A DNA stretch of 64,000 nucleotides from Eucalyptus grandis. Lineage: Eukaryota; Streptophyta; Magnoliopsida; Myrtales; Myrtaceae. The translations under genes and the position numbers were made by a program. Below are positions 50,102 through 59,838 of the stretch, one piece after another; within the stretch, counting starts at the first letter, position 1; each line of letters opens with the position of its first letter. The stretch is from the NCBI RefSeq assembly GCF_016545825.1, contig NC_052614.1, positions 15,456,559-15,520,558 on the forward strand, in the 5' to 3' direction. Below the pieces are notes generated by a model, which was not told where the DNA came from, ran no database searches, and worked only from the letters and a program-made list of their open reading frames with translations.

Positions 50102-50188
50102 CGACACCGCCTCCCTCCACAACGCCATGTACCACTCCGCAATCACCTCCCCCTAGCTTCAGACTTTGGGAATTGGACCAATCTATAA
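50102..50188 (+). pseudogene. Small-gene copy 3, 5'-deleted remnant
   Basis: Only the last ~29 codons remain. They correspond to the 'DAASLHDAMYHSAIASRLAS' end and read 'DTASLHNAMYHSAITSP' before a one-base deletion and an in-frame stop in 'cccctagcttc'. The original stop and 3' flank ('ataatccggctggaccggacc') follow. Upstream, sequence equivalent to 55,430 of unit 4 ('ggattcataatacacact') is joined directly to the remnant, so the promoter and two thirds of the CDS were deleted (about 1.4 kb relative to unit 4). The Leu before His is shared with copy 2. Confidence 0.88.
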
Positions 50189-50269
50189 TCCGGCTGGACC
50201 GGACCATGACAACATTCGTACGATTGTCGCTGTGTGACATCTTTAGGACACACTCTATTATTTTTTTTT

Positions 50270-50580
50270 TTAGGTTTTTTTTTTTTTTTTTTTGGTCATA
50301 AACGAGTTTTATATATATAATAAACTGGACTCAGGCAGGAGAGCCCAAACTGGGAGTGTCGTTATAAAGCAAAGCCCAAAGGGCCTGAGAGGAGAAGATA
50401 GCCAGGAGCCTTATTCACTCCAAATTCAAACACAGCAGCCTTCACCTCTTCCATGGTTTTTTTTACCACTAAATAATTGTTCATTTCATCACCAACTCTT
50501 CTGGGACATAAATTCAATACAGGTTCAAAGTTTCTAGGCCCCATCAATGTATATAGGTCCCAAAAAAGGAGATTGTTTTT
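50270..50580 (-). mobile_element. LINE fragment with internal deletion
   Basis: The minus strand encodes 'MEEVKAAVFEFGVNKAPG', the start of a plant L1-type reverse transcriptase ('EEV..A.F..g..KAPGPDG' box). It then jumps to non-coding 3' sequence and an A-tract (poly-T on plus, 50,272-50,294). It sits in the 3' flank of gene copy 3: the interrupted sequence resumes at 'caggttagtggcc' (50,585). Most of the RT and everything up to the 3' UTR is missing. T-rich flanks hide the target duplication. Confidence 0.75.
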
Positions 50581-51330
50581 TTTTCAGGTTAGTGGCCAGG
50601 TTTTTGTTCCGAGTCATATTCCAAACTATGGGTGGGATGTGGTGATGTAAGGACAGCGAAGGTTACATGAAATGGGCGGATTAATCTTTGTAATCACCTA
50701 TTATTTTAGTTGATCACTGATGTAACGTACATATTTAATGTTTAGTATAGTTTAAATACTCAACCACTCTTGGCATTCTCTTTATTGGCATTGTGTAATT
50801 CTTCATTTTTAATCTGTCTGCGACAACGACGTGACACGGCCACATATGGCGAAGGGTTGTATTGATCTCGGGTTTATGTAATTTTTAAAGAGATGATAAG
50901 AAAGGTAGATCATATATAAGCTAAATTAGATAATTATCAAATTTGAGTTTATCAATGATTTTGATGTTTAGTGGAGTGAATCACCTATTGGGGTCCTTGT
51001 TTGTTTGGTCTCGTGATTGGATCTCACTTTCAAGTTAATTTATAAAATCATCTCTGATTGTATCGTGATGTTGATAAGTGATGAAATATGGGAGCCATGC
51101 TAACCAATGCCAGGAACTTTTTGAGAAAAAAAATAATATGAGAATTCCTGTACTGATATCGGTCTATCATGAAATTTTCAAGTATTTCGTGATGAGAAAA
51201 CTAAAGTTCGCAATATTTTGATTGGGCAAAGAATGGAAATAGTAAAAGCCTATTCAAATACGCCATTTCATTTTTCAAAGTACGAATTACACACGTCATA
51301 GGAAAAGTCTATATACCGACACTATACCAT

Positions 51331-52674
51331 TTTCTAGTTTAATTGTTTTGCAAGTGCTTGAATGGCGATCTTGAACAGATCCTTCATGTTAAACCAGGTT
51401 ATATAAGATGCACTGCAAAATTTGAATTCTATCTTGTAGTAATACGGTCCGTGTATAGTGCTGATGAAGGATTGCACCCGATGTTCTTATCCTCCATCAA
51501 TTTGTTCGACCCTTTTTCATTCGAAGCAAGCTTTGGGGCCTTGGGTAAACATGGACATGAAGTGAACATGGGTGGCCTGGTTTTCCACTTGTAGTGCGAC
51601 TTGTCGAAAGAGACGTGCAATTTGTCGGAAGAGGACGATTGAATTTACGTTTTGAGCTCTATTTTTAATCATTAAGAAGCGGAGATACATGCAATGAACC
51701 TATCTTTATCAGATTCGTCAGCTGAACAGAGTTCGTGGGGAGTTCAATTTGCCCGGGGACCCGAGAATATTGCAGATGTCTCTGTCCACAGGGAAGCATT
51801 CTGAGCTGCAAGTGCTTCCCACTGCTCGACTCTTGCATGGCTCCCATGTCATGAAATTCTTACCCTCATCACAAGTTACATTACATTCGCCATTACGAAT
51901 GTTAGTAGACGTCCGAGACGCCCGGATCTTCGCAAACACTGTTTAACAGGTGCAGAGACATCGGCATCGATGCCTCGTGCAAATAAGTTCTTTTCCTCAA
52001 AAGGTGCTGAAGAAAAGTAACTAGACGGTGGATTCATTTGCACGTTCTTTACCGTGTATGATGAATAAGATTTCCATGATATATGCGGGCAAGATGAGTA
52101 AGAAGACGTGATTCACAAAAGCCAAGGAAAATGAACAGAGGCAAGTGAGCAAAGCCTCCTGCTCACAAGCTTGCCTTTCAATTCCATGACCCAAAAACAC
52201 AGCGCAGGCACGTAGGCAGATGAGTAACGAGCGAGCCAGCAGAGACTATCTCATTCGCAAAACTAAACTATTTGCCTCAACCAAGAAATCAAATCTTCAA
52301 TTATATAGAGATAGATCTCCTATTTATTCCACCATGGCACCCCGCACAAAGGTTGTCTAAACGGTCAAGCCAGTGAAGGGAGGCTAGAGACCTAACCGAG
52401 CATGACACAACTTACGATTAAACCTGATGAAGAGCTGGTCTCAATATCAAGTGTCTATATCCTGATTGGATTTAAGCAAAAGGCAATTGCAGGATTGGGC
52501 CCCATTCCCAACACCCCCTACCACAACCAAAAAGTGGGACTACAATACGGTCCTGCAAAACCTTCCACCGCTACCGACATTAAAGACGTGTGCGAACTCG
52601 ATTTTACTGTCTTCGAGCTCCTCACATCACTTGCTTCCAGTGTCATATATGTCCGTGCTGCACATATTTATTCA
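51331..52674 (-). pseudogene. Duplicated 3' part of a neighbouring minus-strand gene
   Basis: Matches 58,452-59,838 closely over about 1.3 kb. The minus strand at 51,942-52,006 reads the peptide 'PFEEKNLFARGIDADVSAPVK', identical to the other copy. Here a four-base deletion next to the splice acceptor shifts the exon, and no 5' exons are present. It is therefore probably a dead gene fragment carried along in the tandem duplication. Further downstream on the minus strand 'RDICNILGSPGKLNSP' resembles 'RDVCNLLRSPGKLNSP' of the other copy. Confidence 0.5.
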
Positions 52675-53017
52675 CCGAAACATTTTTCCATGGACCAAAA
52701 ACAAGTTTAGATTGAGGGAAAGCGCATGAGAAGATAATCACTTTCTCTAAACTACTAAATAAATGAAAATTAATCTGAAAATGACCACTTTTCGATGAAA
52801 TAAACATGCCCTGAATATAACTTTGAATGAATAGATTGGGCAAAGAGAAAATATTTATATAGCTACTACTATAATCACCGAATCACTGTTCCTTCTGGTA
52901 TTTCAAAGAACACAAATGCCCAGTCAATCGACTATTCGCGAATTTCATTGTCCCTCATCGAGGTTCGAAGGAAGATTGTTTGAAAAGTTAGTGCTAGACC
53001 GCTTAAGGCATGTTTGA

Positions 53018-53771
53018 TAACTTGCTCAATAATAACTAATTTTATTCTTTTGTTTCTAGAAGTAGATTTGAAACATAAATCCTTTTAATAAATTTTTTGT
53101 TCCCATTCCGAAAAACGAAAATCTGTTCTTTTGTTCCCAAGAATAGATTTAGAACAGAATCAAAAAGTAAAAAAAAAAAAAAATTACTTCTTTGTTCTTG
53201 AAAATAATTGTAGAATCAAATCCAAACCTATTTTCTTTTTTCTCTTTTCTTTTCTTCTTTTCTCCTTCTCTCTTCTTCTCCCTTCTTCTTCCCCCAACCA
53301 AAGTGGCCAATTGCCGCCGCCGCCATTGGCCATGGTCGATGATCAGGCGGGCGAGGTCTGACAAGCTCATCGGAGCCTCGCCATTAGCCTCGACCTCGCC
53401 CAGGCAACATAAGGTCGGTGTCGCCTTGGCCTGGTGAGGCCCAACCTCGCGGTAGCTAGCGAGGACGAGGCTTGTAGTGGCTAAGTGAGCCTTCAACGAG
53501 CTCATCATACCTCACCCAATCTATCGCCGAACTGACCACAAAGAAGGAGGAAGAAGAAGAGAAAGGAAAAAGAAAAATAAGAAAAATATAATAAAAGTAT
53601 TTACAAAATTAAAAACAAAAAAACAAAAAAATTTAGAGTCTTACCAAATGCATTTTTATTTCGGAAATAAAAATTTTGGACGATTACCAAAAACTTGAAA
53701 ATTGTTGCCAAGAACAGAATAATTTCTTAGCATAAATTGTTTCCGAAAAAAGTCATCATGGAACGCACACT
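53018..53771. mobile_element. PIF/Harbinger-like non-autonomous element in unit 4
   Basis: Inserted in the segment that reads 'gggctgcttagaattctta' in unit 3. Here it reads 'agaccgcttaa', then the element ('ggcatgtttgataac...'), then 'cttagaaatct', consistent with a TTA target duplication. Terminal similarity is partial ('ggcatgtttgataac' against the inverse of the right end, 'gtgcgttccatgatgac'). The core is GC-rich between a pyrimidine tract (53,225-53,295) and a purine tract (53,540-53,590). The frames in it are low-complexity. Confidence 0.65.
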
Positions 53772-54467
53772 TAGAAATCTTTCTTTTTCCCTTCTTTTTT
53801 CATGAAATTAAGTGCGTGCCACCTTAGACGCCACTTAGTTATATTGGTAGGTCAATGTGATTTTCACGTCCCGTTACACTTGAACAAAAAAAAATTATTC
53901 GAGTGAAATTTTCTACATCTCAGGCTTTGTTATTATTATTAGCTGATTATGTAGTTGGCTCTACTTCCATGTACCTAAAATTGTATATGTCCGCTTCATA
54001 GCAAGATTCAGGTTTAATTTCCGGGTACCATCTCGCCATCGCCATCGCCATCGAGGAAAATCATAGGAAATCATCATACTCGTTCTCCAAAAGAATCAAA
54101 TCAAAATGAAGGAACCCTAAGTTGAGCTGGAAAAATTAAGGAAATTAAGCAGAAATTACTTCGTCTCGGGCACGTTTAAAAGGATGATTAACCACGACCA
54201 TTCCCCCTAAACGTCCTCGACGGGTTGTCAACAATTTAGTCAACAATTTCTTAGTTACATCTTCACTAGTTTAATCATTTATCAGCGCCAAAAATGATAA
54301 TAATGAACATGTCATGTAATTGGGTCATCTGTAAACGCTTTATGTAGACGAATTAGAGATCGCCATTAGTTTGAAATAAATTAGCATTTCAACACAATCA
54401 ACCGAGACTAATGATATATGTAAAGAATGTTATAACTCAATTTTTTTTTTTTGGTGCATCATATGTG

Positions 54468-54738
54468 TTTTTTTTTTTTTTGACAGAAATCAACTAATAT
54501 ATTGATCATTACACCCGCAGCTATAGCATCCGTATACACTAAATCCAGCAAGATGTACGGGCCGGGGGGGAGAAGTTCCGTTGAGGGCCGGGTTAGCTAA
54601 TTGGGCTTTTGCAACCCAACAACGACTAGGTTAGATGAGCGTCGACAGTGACGTAGACAGAGGTGAGAGAAGGTGGATAGCCAAAAGAAAAGCTCGTCTA
54701 TCACAGGTCGCAGCTCCCATGGCGGCGATCTTGTGCCA
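54468..54738 (-). mobile_element. 5'-truncated LINE insertion with target duplication
   Basis: Flanked by 'tgcatcatatgtg' (54,455-54,467) and 'tgcgtcatatgtg' (54,739-54,751), a 13-base duplication with one mismatch. Unit 3 shows the empty site ('ttggtgcatcatatgtgctg', about 49,375). The insert starts with a poly-T on the plus strand, i.e. a 3' A-tail on the minus strand preceded by 'attagttgatttctgtc'. Only about 270 bases of 3' end are present. A SINE is the alternative, but I see no Pol III boxes. Confidence 0.85.
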
Positions 54739-54894
54739 TGCGTCATATGTGTTGTGTTCACTATATTTTAACATTTCAAATTCAATTAATCACACGAATA
54801 AAGTAATGTAGCTAATCTAATATTATTCTCTAGTAGCTTACATTTACTTTTGTGTAGTATCTTTCAATTCAAATAGGAGAAATTTGATATTAAA

Positions 54895-55100
54895 TCGGTA
54901 TACCAGTTTAGGGTTTTACCCACCGTTTGTTACAAATGTATCAATTTGTGGTTTTTCGTGATAATAATCCAATTTAACAATAACTGATGAAGGGTATACA
55001 AATATACAAGTTTGGTGTTTTTTGTGGTAAAAAAAATAATTTGGTATAAATTTGTTATAAGTGCATCAATTTGAGATTTTTGCGGCATTAACTAAGGGTG
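54895..55100. repeat. Dispersed 'caaatgtatcaa' repeat, unit 4 member
   Basis: Reads 'accgtttgttacaaatgtat' then 'caatttgtggtttttcgtga', and pairs with 49,550-49,735 in unit 3. It was therefore present before those two units separated. It is followed by the 'ggttccg' repeat (55,090-55,250, equivalent to 49,740-49,870). Confidence 0.55.
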
Positions 55101-55489
55101 AGCAATTCTAGGTTCCGCTTGAAATTTAAAATCTATCTATCAAAATAGGTTCCGTGATTTTTGGAACTTATAATCTACCATACATATCCAAAAACTTGAA
55201 ACCTACCCTATCATAGATTCTAGGGTCAGTTTTAGAATCTACTCATATTCTATTTGTAGTCTTAATTGAAAGATTACAATGAATCATCTTCACTAATAAT
55301 CACTATTTGCTAAAATCCATAAATTATAACTCATATTTAGATATATGAAAAATATGAAATATTAATAAATTAAAAGTCTCGGTCATGGAGATAGTCGGAA
55401 ATAGAAGCTTATACTAGTGGATTCATATTACACACTCATTATTAAATGCCATAAAATGCCATAGGGCTTGCGCAAAGGCATAACAGAAA

Positions 55490-56390
55490 AAACCCAGACT
55501 TGTTTTAGGACAGGTTTCCGATTTTGGATCTTGAAAACTATTCTACATATTCTAGAAGAAACCTAGGATTGACCCCAATTCTAGCCCACAATTCTAGCCC
55601 ACAACTATTATCACTTCTAGTATTGGCCCCATTTTTTTTTTTAAAAAAATATTTAAAAGAAAATGATAAAAGGGAGAGGTGGATCATTAAAAAGCAGTTA
55701 ATACGATGACTGGACTAGCCAATGCAACGAGCAGAAAAAATGAATAATCCCCCTCATAACGCGTAGGAGTGTTCAATCAAACCGATTTTACCCAAGAAAA
55801 GGATTGCACTGCCCAAAAAAAGGTCTGCAAACTAGTTCCCGAATAGGTTCCAAATTTTTCAAACTTGTTATAATTGGGCTGAGAACAAGTTTTGAGTGAA
55901 TGCCCAACAAGAGAATTGGCTTCGAATCGATTTTGTAAACTAAAAGTCAAAATCTTAATTTCTTTTCTCCTAAATTCTAACAGCAACACTCTTTCATCAT
56001 TTGTCTCTTCTCAGAATTTCTCGCTAGTTTTTTCTCTTCCCCTAATTCTTTATAAATGAATAGAGAATGGATTTTATTTTTTTTATTGTTCATCTTTTAC
56101 ATTGAATCATTTCAATATTCATGGCCTCATATAATTTTTTTTATAAAAAATAATAAATAAATAAAACGAGTTCACAACTAAACCTTGAAACCAGGCCGAA
56201 AAAACAATGTAGGCTCCAGGACCAATTACTGACAAACGGAATAGGTTTCAAGATCTAAAAAGTAATAATCAATTTAAACATGGTAGATTCCATATTCTAG
56301 CTCTAGTACCTAGTCCTTCTAGAACCCATCACCCCTAATGGTGTGCTTTAGAACCTACTCGTTCTAGAACCCATCACCCCTAACAGTGTG
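55490..56390. other. Upstream region of gene copy 4, repeat-derived
   Basis: Differs from the corresponding region of units 1-2. It holds 'ggttcc'-type repeat words ('aataggttccaaattt', 'ccaggaccaattact'), a direct repeat around 'ctagaacccatcacccctaa' (56,317 and 56,363) and homopolymers. A foreign repeat insertion seems to have replaced the region just upstream of the promoter, whose homology with units 1-2 restarts at about 56,390 ('ccccgtcacctccacgtgtc'). Confidence 0.5.
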
Positions 56391-56406
56391 CACTCCCCGT
56401 CACCTC

Positions 56407-56451
56407 CACGTGTCCAGTCTTATCCCCTTGTCCTCTCCTCCCCTCTATAAA
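56407..56451 (+). promoter_or_regulatory. Core promoter of gene copy 4: G-box/ABRE and TATA box
   Basis: CACGTG at 56,407-56,412 and TATAAA at 56,446-56,451. Spacing is a few bases longer than in copy 2. Only about 60 bases upstream of the TATA box are shared with copies 1-2, so copy 4 may have lost distal control elements. Confidence 0.75.
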
Positions 56452-56591
56452 AAGCCAAAAAGCCACCCCCGAAGGAGGAGAAAGAGTAGAAAACCAGTCA
56501 GGTTTATACGGTTGCAAGGACCACATCCGCTCTCCATCTCCATCTCACGTCACTCTCACTCTCTCTTTCTCTCGATTTCTCCGCCGCCGTA

Positions 56592-56948
56592 ATGGCCACC
56601 GGCCTCCTTCCCTCCGGAGCCCTCGCCGTCAAGGCCGCGGCCTCCTCCTCCTCCAACAACAAGTGGCTGGCCCGGATCTTCGGCTTCTCCTCCGACCCGG
56701 GCTACATTGACTCCGCCGGCGGCAGCAGCGGCAAGGTCGCCTACCCCAGGAAGGCCGACTTGGAAGGCTCGGGCTCGAGCCTGTCCGCGGCGGGGAGGCC
56801 CCGCCCCGACCCGATCCGGTTCACGGAGGAGAAGGCGCGGCTCCTCAGGCTCATGACCTCCGACGCGGCCTCCCGCCACGACGCCATGTATCACTCCGCG
56901 ATCGCCTCCCGCCTCGCTTCGGACTTCGGGAACCCGACCGATCTGTAA
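56592..56948 (+). CDS. Small plant-type protein of unknown function, tandem copy 4
   Basis: A 118-codon paralogue, shorter because it lacks the 'ERNPGPAGR' segment (residues 22-30 of copies 1-2). 'WLARIFGFSSDPGYIDS' (25-41) and the whole C-terminus 'FTEEKARLLRLMTSD' and 'HDAMYHSAIASRLASDF' are intact, with Glu replacing Ala in 'FTEEKA'. Over about 170 coding bases at the 3' end I count only 3 differences from copy 1, far fewer than in the flanks. The start matches copies 1-2 ('gccgccgtaatggccacc'). Single exon, unknown function, Ala/Ser-rich N-terminus possibly for organelle import. It differs from copies 1-2 in upstream context. Confidence 0.85.
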   Translation: MATGLLPSGALAVKAAASSSSNNKWLARIFGFSSDPGYIDSAGGSSGKVAYPRKADLEGSGSSLSAAGRPRPDPIRFTEEKARLLRLMTSDAASRHDAMYHSAIASRLASDFGNPTDL

Positions 56949-57779
56949 TCCGGCCGGACCGGACCGGACCATGTTAACATCAGTACGATTGTCGCTGTAT
57001 AACATCTTTAGGACACACTTTTAATTTTTTTTTTCCTTGGTCAGATGTCGTTCCGAGTCGTAATATTCCGAATCATGGGTGGGATGTGGTGATGTAAGGA
57101 CAGCTAAGGTTACGTGAAATGGGTGGATTAATCTTTGTGATCACCTATCATTTTAGTTGATATTTGATGTAATGTACATATTTAATAATGTTTAATATAG
57201 TTTAAATATTTGACCACTCTTGGCATTCTCTTGATTGGCATCAAGTTATTATTAATCAGTAACTTAAGCATGAGTCATTCTATTTTTAATCCATCAGCGA
57301 CAACGACGTGATGTGCCCATAAATGACGAAGGGTTTTATCAATCCTGGTTAGGAAAGGTAGGTCGTATATAAGCTGAATACGATCATTATCGAACTTAAG
57401 TCGATCAATGATTTTGATGTTTAGTGGAGTGAGTCACCTGTTGTGGTCATTATTCGTTTGGTATCGTGATTGGATCTCACTTTCAAGTTGATTTATGAAA
57501 TTATATGTGATTATATCATGAAGTTGATATGTGGTGAAATATGGGAGCCATGTTAACTAATGTCGGGCACCTATTAAAAAAAATATATCATATGAGAACT
57601 TTCCTGATATCTGTCTATTGGTAAGGAGAAAACACCAAATGAGAAAAAAGCCAAAGTTCGCAAAATTTTAATTGAGCAAGAATGAAAATAGTAAAAGCCT
57701 ATTCAAACACGTCTTTCGATTTCCAAAATAATAATTACACATCATAAGAAATGTCAGTCAGTGTAGCGAGCACCATTGG

Positions 57780-58445
57780 CATATTTAAAAACAGCGAAGG
57801 TTACGTGAATTGGGTGGATTAATCTTTGTAATTACCAATCATTTTAGTTGATATTTGATGTAATGTACATATTTAATATTTAATATAGTTTAAATATTTG
57901 ACCACTCTTGGCATTCTCTTTATTGGCATCAAGTGATTATTAATTAGTAACTTGGGCATGCGTCCTTCTATTTTTAATCCATCAGAGACAACGACATGAT
58001 GTGTCCATAAATGGTGAAGGGTTTTTTCAATCTTGGATAAGAAAGGTAGGTCGTATATAAGCTGAATACGATGATTATCAAATTTAAGTCAATGAATGAT
58101 TTTGATGTTTAGTGGAGTGAGTCACCTGTTGCGGTCATTGTTTGTTTGGTATCGTGATTGAATCTCACTTTCAAGTTGATTTATGAAACCATATGTGATT
58201 ATGTCATGAAGTTGATATGTGGTGAAATATGGGAGCCATGTTAACCAATGTCGGGCACTTATTAAAAAAAATATCATATGAGAACTCTCGTACTGATATC
58301 TCTCTATTCGTAACGAGAAAAAGCCAAAGTCCGCAAAATTTTAATTGGGCAAAGAATGGAAATAGTAAAAGCCTATTCAAACACGCCTTTCGATTTCCAA
58401 AATAATAATTACACATCATAAGAAAGATCAGTGTAGCGAGCACCA
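57780..58445. repeat. Partial fifth unit: second copy of the gene's 3' flank
   Basis: 'agcgaaggttacgtgaattg' with 'ggtggattaatctttgtaat' repeats the 57,102-57,770 segment at high identity, without any coding sequence in front. The join near 57,780 marks where a gene copy and its upstream DNA were deleted, or where the 3' flank alone was duplicated. Confidence 0.85.
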
Positions 58446-58451
58446 TTGTAT

Positions 58452-59838
58452 TTTCTAACTTGATTGTTTAACAAGTGTTCGAATGGCAAATCTTGAACAA
58501 ATCCTTCATGTTAACACCGCTTATATAAGATGCACTGCAAACATTGAATTCGATCTTGTAGTAATACGTTCCATGTATGGTGCTGATGAAGGATTGCACT
58601 CCATGACCTCGTGAAGTCGACATGGGATGTCTGGTTTTCCATCTGTTGTGCAACTTGTGGAAAGATACATGCAATTTGTCGGAAGAGGAGTATCGAATTT
58701 GTCTTATGAACTCTGTTCTGTATCGTTGATAAGTGGAGATGCACGCAATGAACCTATCTCTGTCAGATTCGTAAGCTGAACAGAGTTCATGGCGAATTCA
58801 ATTTGCCCGGGGACCTGAGCAAATTGCAAACGTCTCTTTCTACAAGAACCATTCTGAGCTGCAAGTGCTTTCGACTGCTCGACTCTTGCATGGCTCCCAG
58901 GCCTTGAAATTCTCACTCTTATTACAAGTTACATTCGCCATTATGAAGGTTAGCACATATATGAAATGCCCAGATCTTTGCAAACACCGTTTAACAGGGG
59001 CAGAGACATCAGCATCAATGCCTCGTGCAAATAAGTTCTTTTCCTCAAAAGGTTCAAACTGAGAAGAAAAGAATCTGGACAGTGAATTCATTAACAGGTC
59101 ATAGCATGAACCATGTACGAGAGTCCCATAATATGAGCAAGCAAGATGAGTAAGAACAGGCGATTCACAAAAGGTAAGGAAAATGAACACAGGCAAGGGG
59201 GCAATGCCTCCTGCTCAATGGTTTTTTTTCTTACAAAGGAACTGCAAGAGCACACAAGCTTGCCTTTCGATTCCATGACCCAGAAACACAGCGCACACGT
59301 GTAGACATACAGGCAATGCATGCAACTGGGTAATAAGCGAGCCAACAGAGACAATTTGCAAAACGAAAGTACTTGCCTAAACCAAGAAATCAAATCCTCA
59401 ATTATATAGAGATAAACCTCCTATCCATTCCACCATGGCACTCTGCACAAAGGTTGTCTAAACAGTCAAGCCAGTGAAGGGAGGCTGGAGACCTAACCGA
59501 GCATGACAGAACTTATAATTAAACCTGAAGAATCGACAAGAGCTGGTCATTTATTCGAAACATTAGCAAGTCTCTATATCATGATTGGATGTAAGCGAGA
59601 GGCAATTACAGGATTGGACCCCAATTCCCAACACCCCCTACCACAACCAAAAAATGGGAGTACAACATTACTTAAAATATGATCTGCAAAAATTACCGGT
59701 GCTAACATGCACCAGGGTGTGTAAGAATTGATTGACCAACATTAAAGACGTGAGGACTCGATTTTACTCTGTCTTCCAGCTCCTCGTATCACTTGCTTTC
59801 AGCGTCATATATGTCCGTGCTGCAAATGTTTATTAAGG
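58452..59838 (-). other. 3' portion of an unidentified minus-strand gene
   Basis: Counterpart of 51,331-52,674. Apart from the exon at 58,990-59,058 it contains introns or UTR with splice-like signals on the minus strand ('gaaagcacttgcag' near 58,865). The following 59,840-61,000 has no convincing exon. One strong acceptor-like 'ttttcctgcag' near 60,055, followed by a short frame and stop, is possible. Which of these signals are used cannot be decided here. Confidence 0.4.
58990..59058 (-). CDS. Candidate internal exon of an unidentified gene
   Basis: On the minus strand a good acceptor ('attcttttcttctcag') leads directly into 23 open codons reading 'FEPFEEKNLFARGIDADVS', then 'APVK'. Compared with the duplicate at 51.95 kb, the 21 codons from Pro have three base changes, all silent third-position changes. 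That is what selection on a protein leaves behind. After Lys the two copies diverge, so the donor may lie there, though I see only a weak GT. I do not recognise the protein. The gene probably continues towards 61.4 kb, where a matching minus-strand first exon is found. Confidence 0.45.

Larger units (their letters stand above)
41691..51140. repeat. Tandem array unit 3 (split by LTR pair)
   Basis: The sequence resumes homology to units 1-2 at about 41,880 ('ttcggtcccttatcaag', 'gaaaagctagttagttttgg') and stops inside 'cgggtaccgtat' (42,236). It continues after the 6.74-kb insertion with 'atcgccatcgccatcgagga' (48,977). It ends after the broken gene copy 3 and its 3' flank. It is more diverged from units 1-2 than they are from each other, and closer to unit 4 in its promoter-distal part. 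Confidence 0.8.
51141..57770. repeat. Tandem array unit 4
   Basis: Includes the 51,331-52,674 module, the AT-rich segment homologous to 32.6-33.1 and 38.5-39.0 kb, a Harbinger-like element, a LINE fragment, promoter-distal repeats (54.9-56.35 kb) and gene copy 4 with its 3' flank. It is the unit most diverged from units 1-2 outside the gene. Confidence 0.78.
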
